This document shows positions 26,701-41,500 of a DNA stretch of 64,000 bases, in pieces (positions within the stretch are counted from its first letter, which is position 1; each line of letters starts with the position of its first letter). A program made the translations under genes and the position numbers. Origin of the DNA: Elysia chlorotica (taxonomy: Eukaryota; Mollusca; Gastropoda; Plakobranchidae); assembly GCA_003991915.1 (NCBI GenBank), contig RQTK01000342.1:185706-249705 (forward strand), given 5' to 3'. The notes below the pieces were generated by a model that was not told where the DNA came from, did not search any database, and saw nothing but the letters and a program-made list of their open reading frames with translations.

Positions 26701-29700
26701 AAAATTCCTTTAGTTAGCATGCCTATGTCAATATTCACGGATGGAAAATAAGCAAACCAGATTAATATTCATAAAGTCAACACAAGTATTTTTTATCCTA
26801 AAATTTATCTAAAGTGACTGTTTTAAGTTGGGATTCAATTGAATTGTTCCACTGTTAAAAATTTCTTTGCACAGCGTGATCCAGATTGAAAAAAATGAAT
26901 AAAAATAAAAGATCAAACTAACTCTTGTTAGAAAGGGAAACACTTTCTAAGCAACACAAGAAAAAAAAAGAAATTTAGAAATGCAGCAAGTAACCGAACA
27001 AGATGTCTAATACCAAATTAACTTTGATGTTATGTCATAAAGTACATGTCTGTTGTTCTCCCACACCTAATTCAGACCTGATGTCGAAGTTTTCTAGTTC
27101 TTCTCTTTGCTCCTTATGTTGCTCAAGGAACGGTCGTTTCGACTCTTCCAAGGCCAGAGGAGAGCAGGGGAAGGTGGACAGGTAGTTATAAGCTGTTTTT
27201 ATATGTGGTTCTTTAGCTTAACTTAAGAGATATTATCTCTATAATCATGACTTTGTTAATGTCACATGATACACACATTCTTCAACTGCCACAAACTTCG
27301 AAATGTACAGTATTTTCATAGATATGCAGAGAATTAGAGACACTTATGAACCATGCTCTAGCTTGTTTCTGGCTGATAGAATAAAAGAGGAAGAGAAACG
27401 AAGTTTAATGTAACTAGATGGTGATCGAATTCACACCTTCTATGCAGCACACCCTTGCCTTGTATAGAGAAGACCAAGTACATTTATCACGAAGCCATCA
27501 ATCCATCCATCAATCAGATTTTTTGCTTTATAATGTTGGCAATGATGACCTTCCACACTTTCTGATCCCTTACTACTTTCAATGCCTCAGTTACTATCCC
27601 TGTTTTTAGCCGTTATGTTAGTCTGTCCATTATCTTTGATTATTGTTTTTTCCTGCAGTGTTTCCCTTTGACCATTTCAGTTATCGTTAGATGTTCCATA
27701 CAAGATGTTAAATTCCCACCCACATAAAAAGCTGTTTTAAGGAGAGAATCATTAATTTGTCGCCGCCTGCAGTATTGTATGAGAAATGAGTTGCTTGGAA
27801 CAATCCATCCGTTTTTCTTAAAGAACATAAACAATGTGCTTTTATTTCATCCTCGTAGGGTGAGGGCGGTGTGTATGCAACTATCCCAGGTCTGCGTTAC
27901 TCAACATCTGCTCAGGTAGGATACATTTCAGTTATTTTTTCGAAATATTGTTGTTGTCCAATGATCGGTTTGATTGAACTGCATGTTCTAACACTATCTT
28001 TTATGAAATAAGAATTCATAATCATTACATAAGATTCTGATTTCTTTCTTAAGGACTTGCCATAACAAAATTTAAAACAACAACAACCGAACAATGATAA
28101 GACTCTTACTTCTTTTTTAACATCTTGCCTTTAACAACTTAAAGACGCCCCACCCTCACCCATAAAAAAACAACATAAAAACAAACAAAAAAACAAATCA
28201 ACAGAAACCTCCCCAAAAACCATATCTTTATTTTTTGGCAATTTTTGAAATGCAGTGATAGGGCTAAGATGTCCTAGTGTACCATTTATAAACACAAGAG
28301 TTCTGCCAAATAGAAACGTTTCAAAAGATTAATGACAACTTTATAGGAACATCATATTCCATTTTCTGGGTTTTATTGAGAATTTCTTTTACGAATTGTG
28401 TTGTTTTGATTAGTATTAATACTTGAAGATGTAAATCAATCATTGTTATTTAAAAATAGCTTATATTTTGGTTTTCATCTTTTTTTTCTTCATTTCTTCA
28501 TTATTTCTGTTTGTTTAGACCTTTCAGGGAAATTAAATCTCTGAAATTTTATGTCTGAAATACATGTTTACTAACCTCTGTTAGCATAATTTAACATTCA
28601 TGTGTGAAATTTTGTTTGATTCAATAAAACAGTAGTTTGTTTAAATTTCCTTGGAATTTTTTTATATGAAACAATGCCAGAGGAGCAGTGTGCAAATTCT
28701 ACCTAATTTTGATAACATTAGTCTTTCCTTTGATAATAAGTGGGAAGTTTCAAAGCCGAGTATTTTACACACACAAAAAAATCAACACATTTTATGTGTC
28801 ACAATCTTTACAGTGATGGATAGATTCACTTAAAAAAAAATTTTTTTTTTAATAAAAAAAAAAAAAATTTTAATCTGTTCCCTTCTGTCTGTCACTTAAA
28901 ATTCTTTTTTTAAATAACTAATCACCTGAAACATTTCAGTCTGTGTTTTTTTCACTTTTTCTTTTGTTTTATTTTGTTTAATGTTCTCGATTAATGTGTA
29001 ATAAAATGTTTATCCATCATAATTTTGAAATTATCTCTCTACATGCAGAAGGTGAGCTTTTCTCTTTATTGTTTTAGTTTTGTCTGTGAAAGTAGTCATA
29101 GGAATAACATTGTAGTGATTCTTTTTAATACGCACATAAAATTTGTTTAAAATATGTTATACCTTTAACCGGTGTAGCAGTTCAAGATATAAATCTTTAA
29201 GTGTTTGTAAAAGTTCTTAATCCCTTCTTTGCACAAATCAGCAATTGAATTGATATTCATTTTGTCGTGTATCATAAAAAGATCATTTCATTTTGGATCA
29301 TTCACACCCTTACATGTATTAGATATGCCGTCTTATGCAAAAAAAACATATATGCGCTTTGTATTAGTATGCATATACGTTTTTTACAATAAGACGGCGG
29401 ATAATATGTCATTGGTACATATTTTTTCAGCTTGGTTTTTAATTATTTTTGTTGGGTCTATGTTTTACAACTCAAAGACATCAATTATAAAAATTATAAA
29501 AATAACAAACATGCAGATTTTTTCCTCCAACTTCTTGTAATATATGTATGCCTGTCTGCTTGTCTCGGTCTCTGTCTCTGTTTTTCTCTCTGAACTTCTC
29601 TTGTTATTCTATTCTCCCATATTTCTTCCTTTATCTCCTCTATTCTTTGTCTTCCTTACCTCCTTCTGTCTCTTTGTATATGTGTGTGCGTCTCTCTGAG

Positions 29701-29708
29701 TCTCTCTG

Positions 29709-29767
<59 letters not shown>

Positions 29768-31155
29768 CGTATCGAAGACTTTTAAAGAGGATCCCAAAAC
29801 AAAATTGCAAACTATAGAAATGTTGGAATTATCAGTACCATTTTACAGAATTCTTGTTTGTGGATATAAACAAATTGATAAACAAGAGAACAATTCTGTC
29901 TCCAAATGAATCAATGTGTCTTATTTGTCCTATTCTTTCATTCTGTTTCTCCCATTTAGTGTTAATAAATATGCATCTCATTGCTTTGCACATACTTTTA
30001 AACCTCATTTAAAAACCTAATGTTCATTAATCTAATAAAACCCAAAATAGATTTTTTTCATTCATATTTTCAGAAAACATGCTTTATGTGCTCAAATGAA
30101 TGAATCAAAAACAATTTTTGAAAAATAAAAATTTTGTTAGGATTTTCATAAAATTTTCGGAATGTCCTTTTTTTAAGGACGCTGGGAACAGAGGCAACAA
30201 ATAAGCGCTTCATACAAAAATTTTACATTTACGTTACACAAACATCCATTCAGAATTGTGATATTATGTTAAGATAAATTAATTGTCAAACTATGTATTG
30301 CACTGTATATCTGTAATCTACTTTCTATTTTCTACTTTGTCTGTTTTTATGACCACATGGCTACAAAAATCATACTGCCAGTTTCTCATTTTATTGTTGT
30401 TGAAAGATACTCAATTTTTGTGCGCTTATAGACGATAGCAATGCTATAACTGTTATGTACACGCGTTAGAAAAGCTTTTTACTGACACATCAAATTAGAG
30501 AATCATAATATAAAAGTAACTTATTGATGTGAAAGTTTACATTTAAATGACAATTTATGCTACATGCATAAAATTCGCAGGACTCTTTATGTTTATTTTC
30601 AATTACTTTAGTTCTATCCTCGTGTATATTCATTACCAAAATTTTTAATCAATTTTTAACAGAAAAGATGCCAAAGATGTACATTGCTGTCATATATATT
30701 CAACAAGAAATTTTCTCTACTTAAACCAGTCTAAAGAGCCATGAAGTTTGAAAAAAAAACAACCTAAAGACTAAGTGTATAATAACAAATGTTTCTTACT
30801 CTAAAGTCACATTCAATATCTTTTGAACAAACAGAACACACTGAGTTGAATTGAATTTTTCTCATGACCATTGCACTGGTTGATAAAGGATAATTATACA
30901 TTTCAGAATGTGTTGATGCTAGTATTTAGCCTGATTCTCACAAGTCTCTGCTTTTATGTTCCTTTTCAGAAACGTGAGATGCAAGACATTAGAAACAAAG
31001 AGTACAATGACATGCTGCGGAATAAGGCCCAACGTGGGGTAAGACAGTCCTTGGATTAGAAGATTTAACACATTGATCATATGAGAGTTTGAAATTAATT
31101 ATACAGTTTATGTTTGAGGTAATGATGTTAAAATTTATTTTTCTATTTACTTATG

Positions 31156-31227
<72 letters not shown>

Positions 31228-31321
31228 NNNNNNNNNNNNNNNNNNNNNNNNNNNNNNNNNNNNNNNNNNNNNNNNNNNNNNNNNNNNNNNNNNNNNNNNN
31301 NNNNNNNNNTATTGTTATTGC

Positions 31322-31357
<36 letters not shown>

Positions 31358-34300
31358 CTTGTTTTTTTCGTTACTACTATTATTGTTGTTGTAATTATCA
31401 TTATTATTTCTATCATTATTAATATCATCATCATCATCAAACAGCAGCGTAGCCAGCCCCCAGTTGAACCCAAGCAAGGCTGGGGGACGCCCACCTACGA
31501 GGAAATGCTGGACAAGAAACGCGCTCAAGAGTCACAATACAGGTAATGGGGCACATAATGTGAATTAAACAGGGTGAATCGGGCTCAGTTTATAATTTTG
31601 ATAGTTGATTTGAGTTGGTTGTTTAATGCCCAACGTCATCATTAGTATAGATTATTTGGTGGAAAAGGCTGAAGTCTAAAGTCTGACAATTTTATGTGCT
31701 GCGATACATGAAAAATATTTGGACTTCAGTCTGAATCGATCACATTATACTATTACCAAAAAGGGGCGGAATGGGACAAATACGTTTTTACATTTTTTAC
31801 TTATTGTGGATTTCAAACTGTGGACCTCTCAATTGGGAGACCAACGACCTACCGCTTGAACCAGTTCACACACCCCCACCCTTCTCCACATATACGCACA
31901 TACACACAAATACACACATACACACTTACACACAGATATGTGGCACTTTATGTGAATCAGTCACAAGTTGGAATCGGATAGTGTGTTAAAAAGCATGAAA
32001 TGCACTTTAAAAGGTTAAAAATGTATTGATCCATCATATCTGAAACCAGAGTTTATACTTTTTAATTGAAAATGAAAAAGGTCAAGATAGAGTTGTTTGT
32101 TTATATTGGGCTCTAGCTTAAAATTGACATTATAGACTAGTGTCTGATCTACCTTGATTGGCTCATGCAATAATACTAAAATCATCATCGCTAGCATTTT
32201 ATGTATGTTTAATTATTAATAGATAGATGCCTATAAAGATGGAATGATATATTACGTACTTATAAAATGCTTCTATTTTTACCTTAATGTTAAGCCAATA
32301 TATCTGTTGATCAATCATTATTATTTTGTTAAATTTTATACTTTTTTCCTCTTTCAGGAGAGCAAATGACGTGAATTTCGAAGGAGATTTTAATGTAAAA
32401 GAGGTAGGAAGTCAATTTTATTATTATTTAAAAAAAAAATTAAATTTGTTTAAAATTAAATTTTGAGTTTTGGATTTAATTTGGGCCAAAATATTGTACT
32501 CTGCATGTATCTTTGGAAGAAAATATATGGTTTCATTACAAGCATGGTATTGTATCACAATATATAAGTCATGTATGTTGTTGTTTCACCGTATACTATT
32601 CTTTTGTTGTTTTATTGTTCTTGTTTTTACTTAGATGTTTGGTTTTTGGGTAACAGTGTTGTATAATACACAGCCAAATTTTTAATCTATTTTCTCCAAG
32701 GTCAACAGTTTGTAAATTTATCATGATTCAATAGACAGCTTCAGTCGAAACAGATTTTTGATTGAATGGCAATTTTCATTTTAATACTTGATATGATTTT
32801 TAATGGTGTCATTCTATCTTAACAAAAATGATCAATTCCTTTCCCCATGGCCCTAATATCTCTTATATGAATCCCTTTAATACTCTTGAATTTGTGAATG
32901 GTTTTAGTAGATTTTCTTGTGTTTTTTTTAGTGGACATAAACATAACTATAGAATTTAGTTCTAATTCTTTTAATGCAAAGTACTATTCTTTAGCTATTA
33001 TAAAGACATAGATTTAAAAAAATGCAGTGCAGACAAAACTTTTTGTTTCTCCCGCTGTCTCTCTCTTTCCAAACTACACAAACAAACATAGGTCTTACCG
33101 CTCCACTCCTCCCCCTTTTATCTTTGTCTCCCTTTTATTCTTATTATCCCTTGATTTTTTTTAAAGCTCTTTTTTACACACATGATATTATACACCACTA
33201 TGTACCCCACCGCTGTTTTGACTGACTAAGGAGAAATGTTTTCCAGAATATGCTGAACTTATTCATGTATTATATAATCTAAGTGCTGCAATTGATTGAT
33301 CAATCCTTTGATTGTTAATAATCTTTTATTAAACTTGATTAAGACTTATAGTGGGGCAGGTTTAAAACCGACTGGGGTGTATTTTAACTGGACAAATTTT
33401 GAGACACAATATTAGTAGTATTAAAATAAAGACACTCTGACAATGAACAGTCCCGGTATTGGGTTTTGATTAAAAACTCGGCTCAATAAAAGAGAATATG
33501 CATGCCGAAAATGGGTATATCATCAATTTTTTCTTCTTTAACTTTGATTACTGTTTTAGTTACTCAGTCCACTAAAAATTTCGAATTGTCACCTCAAAAT
33601 AGAAGCGGGGGAATCTATCCACCGTTATTTGATCACCTATTGTAATATATAAAATAACTATCAGCCCACTCTCATAATATGGTGCTTAATATGTTTTTTG
33701 CAGTGCTGTTAAAACAAACGAAAAAGGGACATGTCTCTTAAACTAGAGGCAGGGTGCTTGTTCTAAATACTCGAGAAAGTTTAGGGAGCTGAAACATTTG
33801 TTATTTGTTGATTTACAGCTGCGACTCTCTAACAGTCAAAGCTATACAATTTAAATTACTAAGCGGATTGCAACTACCAATACCACTTTAAGAACCCCAC
33901 AGTTAGGTTGTATACGTATATAGGGGTATCACATATATTCTGATTACATCAATCCTTTTATTTTTAAACATTTCGTTTTTCCCTTGTTAAATCCCAAGGA
34001 ACAAATATTGTACTCGCAACACACAAAAATGCCTTAATCTTCAGGCACCGGTGAAATCCCTCATATCTCTAAATTCCTTGTTAAACTAAGACTGCAATTG
34101 AATGCCTGTGTTTTTTTGTGTGTCTGCGACACTACATGATCTTCGCTGGTTGTGCCGATCTCTTGCCAGACCGAGCGTCGAATCTCCGAGTTGGACAGGG
34201 AGGTCGCAGTAAAGTAAGTCAGAGAGGAATCGACCTTTTATATGAATTTTAGTGAACCTATTTGGGCAACATATCAGTTTTAGATGACGATTGCAAGGTT

Positions 34301-35492
34301 GCAGTAGCTTATGGCCCATCGTTAACCTTATTCGCATATTCTTACGAGTTGCATAATGTGACCGGCTGAGACAGGAGTCATGGTATCCACGCACTGTCTC
34401 ATATATGACAGCAAAATTGTCAGCCGTTCGTTTTGGGAACTGCCCAGAATATAAACTATATATTGGTGTCGTTGGGCGCTAAGCAACAAACAAGAATAAT
34501 AAACGATGAGCTGCAAGCTACCGCGACGTTGCACTTACGGCCCCTAGTAAGGAAACATCTTGTTGATTAGCTATTGTATGTCGGACTCGGGGGGAAAAAA
34601 GGTGCCCTACATAGGCCTACTAAGCATAGCCAAGGTGCATTTAGGTTGATAAAAATATAAATAGTTACATTTAAGGTGATATTTTTTGGGTTATTCATAA
34701 ATGAGCCAATTTAATGTAAGTCTGTATTCTTGAGCTCAGATTCTTCGTTATAGCTATTTTTTATCGAAAAAAAAAACAACAAAAAAAAACGCCCACGTCG
34801 CGTCCTATCCTATCTTTGGCAATATTAAACGGTGGAGTTACCTGTCAAGGTTGGTTTTGCCCCAAAATCAGGACTTTATGCTCTGATTTTTTTTTTATTT
34901 TAGAGGACCAAAATCCGAATGTTTGACTTGTATAGTAATCATCATCATAATGGTATTTCTTTCAGTTTTGCCCTATTATTCGTTATTTGTGAATATAGAA
35001 CACCTCTCTGTGGGCGGGTTTTTTCCTTCTTGACGTGTTCTTCAGTCTTATGTCCTTCTAGTTAATGATCAGATGATGGGCGGTTGCATTGGGCTTGGAC
35101 GTCAAATGAATTAGGGTCTCGTTTTTTGTACTTGTTATATTATTAAGTTGATCCGTTCTATTGGAGAATCGGAAGCATCTGGCGTGGTATTTATACGGTG
35201 AAGCATTGAACTGTTGAACGGTTTTCGGAGTAGGCAATAGTGGATCTTTGCCTTGTTTCGTGGTTCAGTCCTCAGGATGGAATCAGAGGCTAAGCTTTAT
35301 CCTATTGATTGGGACCCTCTTGTGCATTCCTGGCTACACCGGTGTGATCCGTCTGTCTCTCTTTCTCTTTTTATCCATTTCCATCACTTTCTTTCTCTCT
35401 CTCAGTATCCCTTTGTATTTCTCCATCACGGTTTTATCTCAACCGATCTCTCTGGATCTCTCTTTCTCCCAACGTTTCTCCCTCTTTCTCTT

Positions 35493-35530
<38 letters not shown>

Positions 35531-38500
35531 TCTGCGTGTCTCTTTTTTGCTTGATTTACTTTGTTCTTGCAGTGTATATTATCTCTATATAGCAATCGCT
35601 TGGCTCCTATTCAGCTGCTTTTTATCTGTGCTGAGAATTTCAGCTTCATCCGCATCCTTCATTCTTTTTATCTTGCGCGGAACAAAAAAAAGTAATTGTT
35701 TTCTTTCTTTGTTAATTATCTGAGCACTCCTTTCATTTCATTCAACCTCAAAATAATTATTATCAATAATTATATAATAGTATGCACTTATTCCTAAATG
35801 ATTCAACACATTAATGGTCTGTCTCCTGTGGGTTCCCACTATCTCTATATCGATTGGAACATCCATCGACCACCCTTCGATTCGATCGGTTCAATTAGCA
35901 TGGAAGAATTGGAGAGCATTGGTATGGCATCCTTATCACTAATGGAACTTCTCTTCTGCTGATGCCGTCACCTTCTCACACAGTCGTAGCTGCTATGGAA
36001 TTTTGGAATCTATTCAGCTCTGTAAAGGCTGTTTGCCTTGTTTTACAATCATGGAGGGAGGTTGGAGCCGGTCTCATTGAAACATCTAACTGATCAGTTT
36101 GCTTCTGTGTGGTGAATCGTAGCTTTGGTTACAGAAAAAGTTTGCTCGAATCTCTTTTTCTTTTAAAGTTTGAAACAGTTCACTAAGTCCGGGTGTAGAG
36201 AATATCAGAGGATGTTATAGTAGAGGGCACTCCTTTGTTTTTCTTTCATAGAGAAGCATGTTTCATCTCTCTCTACCTAGGTAGTACGATCTTTAGTTTT
36301 GAAGGTGCCATTTCCACTGTGGCACATTAAGGTGTTTTTTTCCCCCCAATAATAATGGAATCAGTGAAACTTACATTCTCGGTATAACAAAGAAGAATAG
36401 TTTTATCGGTTATAATGTGCTGCTCAAGATGTCGGCAAGATACAACAGTCTACGCCGTGGAAAATTCTCCTCGAATGGATGTAAATATGCTGTACACTCA
36501 TCTTGGACTGTAAGTCGCGGATCGTAGCATAATAATGTTATGTAGTTGTATTGAGTAGGATTTCCAAATAAGAAAAAAGTGGACAAATTTACGTTATGCT
36601 GTTTAAGCGCTGGTTTTTCCATTTAAAAGTCAAAGTGTTTTTAAAGTGTAAATGTATTATAAAACACTGCTGCATGTAATGAGAAATAAAAAAAAATGCT
36701 CTTCATTTGAAACCTACCAATAATAAGACCTGACGAGATCAATATTGAACACACTATGCAGTTGTTCTAATTTTTACATAATATTTTTTTCACTTCCTTG
36801 CCGACTTTATACTCAACCGTTAGAAGTCCTTTGCTTTCTGAGGAACCTACAGCTTATATCGCGAATGAGTATAAGGATATGGTAAACTCCAAGGCGGATT
36901 GCACTGTTTATCTGATTTTAATAACACTGTTGCTAGTAATTGTTAGAATTAACTCTTTCTGTTCCGTGTATAGCTTTATATGGATTCGCTGTTGGACTTA
37001 TTCGTAATGCTTTAGCCTTTGAGGCGGGCTTGTCTTGGTTATTAAATGCCCTTTGAAGCAGTGCATTGTTACGTATTGTGTGATCCAACGATATTCGTAT
37101 CGTGATGGTGTTTTTTACCCCTCAAATTGAATGGTATATTTTCAATGTTTTGAAATCTCTAATCTGAGTGTCGGTGTTTTTGTTTTTTTCTTTGTGGTAT
37201 ACGCAACTGCTTGCATTATGTTGTATCCATAATAATCAGTGAATTTGTACTGATCAAAACTGGTGTTATTCGTGTTTCTTTTTTCCTTATAACTAATTTT
37301 TCGTTTCAATTTTTTAATGGGTATTTGAACCCGCACTATATTTTTCTACTCTGGGTGCATTATTTATTGTCGTTCTATTTGTATTCTTTGGGAGACTGTT
37401 TATTATTTACTGTTGCCTGTTAGTGGTAATATATGTTGTTATTGAATATGTCTATACGTTTCCAATAGGCTTTGTTTTTCCAAGTAGAACCTATCACCGG
37501 AGATATCAAAGTCGGTGATACAGACGTTCGATCAAGGGGGCTTGCCATGCTGAAGTTTATCCCTTCCAGTTGTCTCATTATTTCCTTCAGTTCTTTTTTC
37601 CATTGGATCTCTGAGGGCACCCCAGTTTCTTTATCTCTATAACTCGATACGCTGATTTCTATATAAGGAACTCATGTGAGTACAACTGATCCAAAGTTTT
37701 CCGTAATTCAAGAACTGCGGGCTTACCTTCAATCGATTCATTCCGTAAAATGATTTTAAACAAATTATCGCCAGAAATAAAAGCATTAATCTTTTACAAC
37801 TCCTCGTTTAAAATAATCACCTTGATTGGGTTCTGTTAGTAATTTAATAAGTCCCAAATCAAAACTATGAACTATATATGTTGAAAGCCACTTACTTATT
37901 ATTGTAAAAAAAAGTGTATTGTAGTGTTAAAAAGTATTATATATTTCTTGAAATATTTTTGTTCAGTAAGATTCGGCATAATTATTTGAAACAAGAAAGT
38001 ACGTTATAGGGTTACGTAAAAATATGTACTGTTTAAATTATTTTTGAGTAGGACATAGTAGGCTTGACAGTGAAACTAGAGTACAATGACTATAGTGGTG
38101 TACCATAAACCTGTTGTGCCCATGACTCCTGCAGGCAGGATATACTGCGGCGTAAGAAACAGTATAGCGGCATCCTGGAGGACCCAGACTGGCTCAGCCC
38201 CAGGCACTATCTCGTCCCGGTAAATTGGTGGCAGAAAAAGGGGGCGGGGTGATACGAAAATTAGGAAATGGACAATACTTTAGTGGATAGGCAAAATTCA
38301 ATTTATTATGAGTTAATATTATATTCTTGTTAAGCAAAAATAAAATTCACTTTGGAAGTTAAATGATCTTCTTGGGGGTAGGGTGGGAGTTGCAGGCGGC
38401 TTGACAATACTGTTATTTTTATGGTTTTAAATTATTAAACAAGAAAATTCATTCCCGCCTATATTTAAATGTGTAAAGAAGATTGGTGCTACCAGCATAT

Positions 38501-41500
38501 TTACAGTTAATCTTTTGTACATATTAATTAATGCATAATATCAACAAACCATGAGAGAACAAAATAAAGACATTACAGTTTTAATTCAAATTTAAATTAT
38601 TTGGACATCGGTGCGAGCTTAATATGGGATGTGGGAATTGAGTAGCTGATATATCACTTGATTGCGTTCCAAATGCGATTAACACAACTCAATAACCACA
38701 CTGTTGAGTCTGTTATTATTTTCTTTCTTCATTCTGCACCGCTTGTAGCACATTGTAACTTCCCGCATAACAATACACATTTATCTCTTATTAAACCAGC
38801 ATAAAATATTCTCGTACCTATCATTAATTGTAACCCCCAATACTTGGTTTATATTGCTTGCAACCCTCCACAACCTGCACTGCTTTTGCTAGGTCTGTGC
38901 ATGCATTGATTCTTTTTCTTTTCCTTTTTTATCGTGGGCAATTTTGGTGGACTAAACGGGATACATGTGTTATCAAAAGTCATGTTATTCTCATCCTAGC
39001 CCTGAAGGTGTTCATCGTATGTATATTAGTTTCAACGTTTTAACATTAACCACATTTACAACTGTTATTGGTGGTTTTTACGTATTAGTTTTTGTATTGA
39101 AAATGCATGCCGAAAAATCAATTGACTTTTTTGTGTATTTTTGGAAATAGTTAGATCTAGTTGTGCTGTAACTAACATGACAAAAAGTGAACGGCAATTT
39201 CTTTAAAAAAAATCTATGTCAGGAAAATAGTGCTCTGCACATACGATTAGAAATCGATACTGGCATTTTTGCTCTTTAAATGCTGTAGCTATTTTGATAA
39301 GTATAAACTTGTTTCCACATTGCAAAATCTATATTTGACAGTTTCTAGTATCGATTAGGCTTACAAAGTGTAAAAAAAATAAAGCACTGTAACAGCTCTC
39401 AAGTTTCATCGTGGCATTTATAATGATTACTTGCTCATAGCAAAATAATAATATATTTGCTCTCGAAAATTGCTATTGAAGCCATCACAGTTAACCAAAC
39501 AAACGATCCCTTAAACCGCAATAAAAATCCCCCACCCTATCCCAAATTCTTAAACTCTTCTAAAAGAACATTTTACTAAAATGTGTACCTCTTACACAGC
39601 TGCAAATCCTCATCAAGACATTTCAGCTAATTTCATATTTGTTTTTAAACCGGCGTTCTGAAATGGCTTCAACTTCGCGACTTCACTCTCTGCCTATCTT
39701 TCGTAGCTTGTCATCGCTTCTGACGCTTATTAAGTTATCTTCGTTATAGAATCTAATCATAATTTTTTTCCCCAAATAATAATTATTTGTGGTGTTTAAA
39801 TGAACAGCTATATTGTCAATCTAAAAAAATATGATTATGTAAAAAAAATTGATTGAAGTGTCATATTTTAATCGAATCGCAAATAGGTTTCAACATTTTC
39901 AAGCATAATACGTAATAAAGAGATGGAACGTTGTTAATCACTGTGTAAAATATAAAAAAAGTAATTGATAAAGTCAAAATTTTTGAAATCGTTATGAAAT
40001 TGGATTTTTCTTTAATTTAATTACTTGGTCATTTCACTCAAAGATATTTCAAAATATATTTGTCGTTTACGCTCTTTATAAATGTCTAGCGAAAAACAAA
40101 CCCACCAAAAACCTGATGAACTTTATGAAAAGATCAATGAAATTATCTTATTACAACCGAATATAACACACCATCGTACATACTTTGTCTATTTTCTCTG
40201 TAAGCTTACGCGGATACAGGACGCTAGTGCTAGATTAAGCAAGGTAATTTGAAGAACATGAATAAATAAATATTTTCATAAGTATGCCTCCCCTTAATAA
40301 TCAATGACGAAACAAATGATCCAAATAAGTCGCTTCCCCGCCTATGCATTTCTGTTATGATAAAATGATGTAGATGAGTCGAGTTCTAATGTTGTGCCTG
40401 GACTGGTCATTGAAAAAAAAAAACACACGAAGAAAGTAAAAAAAATTAATAAATATATAATATAGTTTTATATATGAAATTGGTGTACTTTAAAAATGTT
40501 ATGTGGTTGCGCGGACTGTCTTTGCAAAAGATCATTGTCTTACGAAAAATGTTTATGAGTTAAAGTTTCAGTTCAAACTAAAGGATAAATTAAAATGTAT
40601 TTGAGATTATTTAATCTTTGAGGTATACGGACGGAGATTTTCAAACTGACGATGATATTGCATAAAAGAAGGCGATATAAATTAATAAAATAGTAAATTA
40701 AACCAAGAAAATGTGATTTCGGGCAAAGTTAAAATGTCTTTTTTTTTATCATACTCATAAACAAATTCTCTGTAGAAGAAGAGATTAAGCGTTATCTAGA
40801 CATTCTTTTCTTACAGTTTATACATTACTGCATGAAATATTTTCATTTTATCACGATGGAAAAGTCACTGCTCATTTACTTGACTCTGAAACCTGCTATG
40901 ATGTAAATATATGGTTTGCTTGTATTCACTCTCACTTCACGCTTACAAAAGGAGGAAAGCGGCCTTGACTTTTTAGCCCCAGCAAAGATAAAACCCAAAC
41001 CGCAGGGAAAACTCACCATTGAGGTGCCGTCCCAGGTAAAGGGGTTGCATGTTTATAATTATTAACATACGTGAAAGCCCTTTGCGATGACTAAATGCCT
41101 TTTTAAGGGAGATTTTTTTTCGCCGTCTTTGTCTTGTTTCGATCCATGTTAAACCTTAGAAATCCGAGCTCCTGAGCCCAATACTGCCATACATCCTGAT
41201 ATCTTAAGTTAAACCAACGTAGATACCAAATAAACGGTGATTGCAAGGTAACTTATATCCAGAATTGATTGCAAATTGAACTCAAGAGCGGAACCCCCTT
41301 GTTCCCGGCATATATACCAGGCAAATGGCCATTGGATAACAATATTGAATCCCTGTGTATGTTTTTTTTCTACGGTTAAGGTTTAAAAGTTCAACTAGTC
41401 ATTTTTACATGTCAGTCGCTATAAATATCTGCCCTCTCATTTTACTTTTATGATAACCGAAAATACAGAACATTGAACAAATTTATCGCCGTTACTACCT

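Noticed and set aside
29050-29062. 3-nt microexon AAG between GCAG and GTGAGC
   Set aside because: The phase fits, but such a short string arises by chance; not listed as a feature.
31228-31309. Coding potential across the N run
   Set aside because: It is an assembly gap inside a microsatellite; translated ORFs there are poly-Ile/Tyr/Leu artefacts.
35248-35723. ORFs of 114 and 156 codons
   Set aside because: They are driven by a CT microsatellite. An exon reading of the GC-richer start (35270-35340) meets a stop in the only phase that fits its neighbours.
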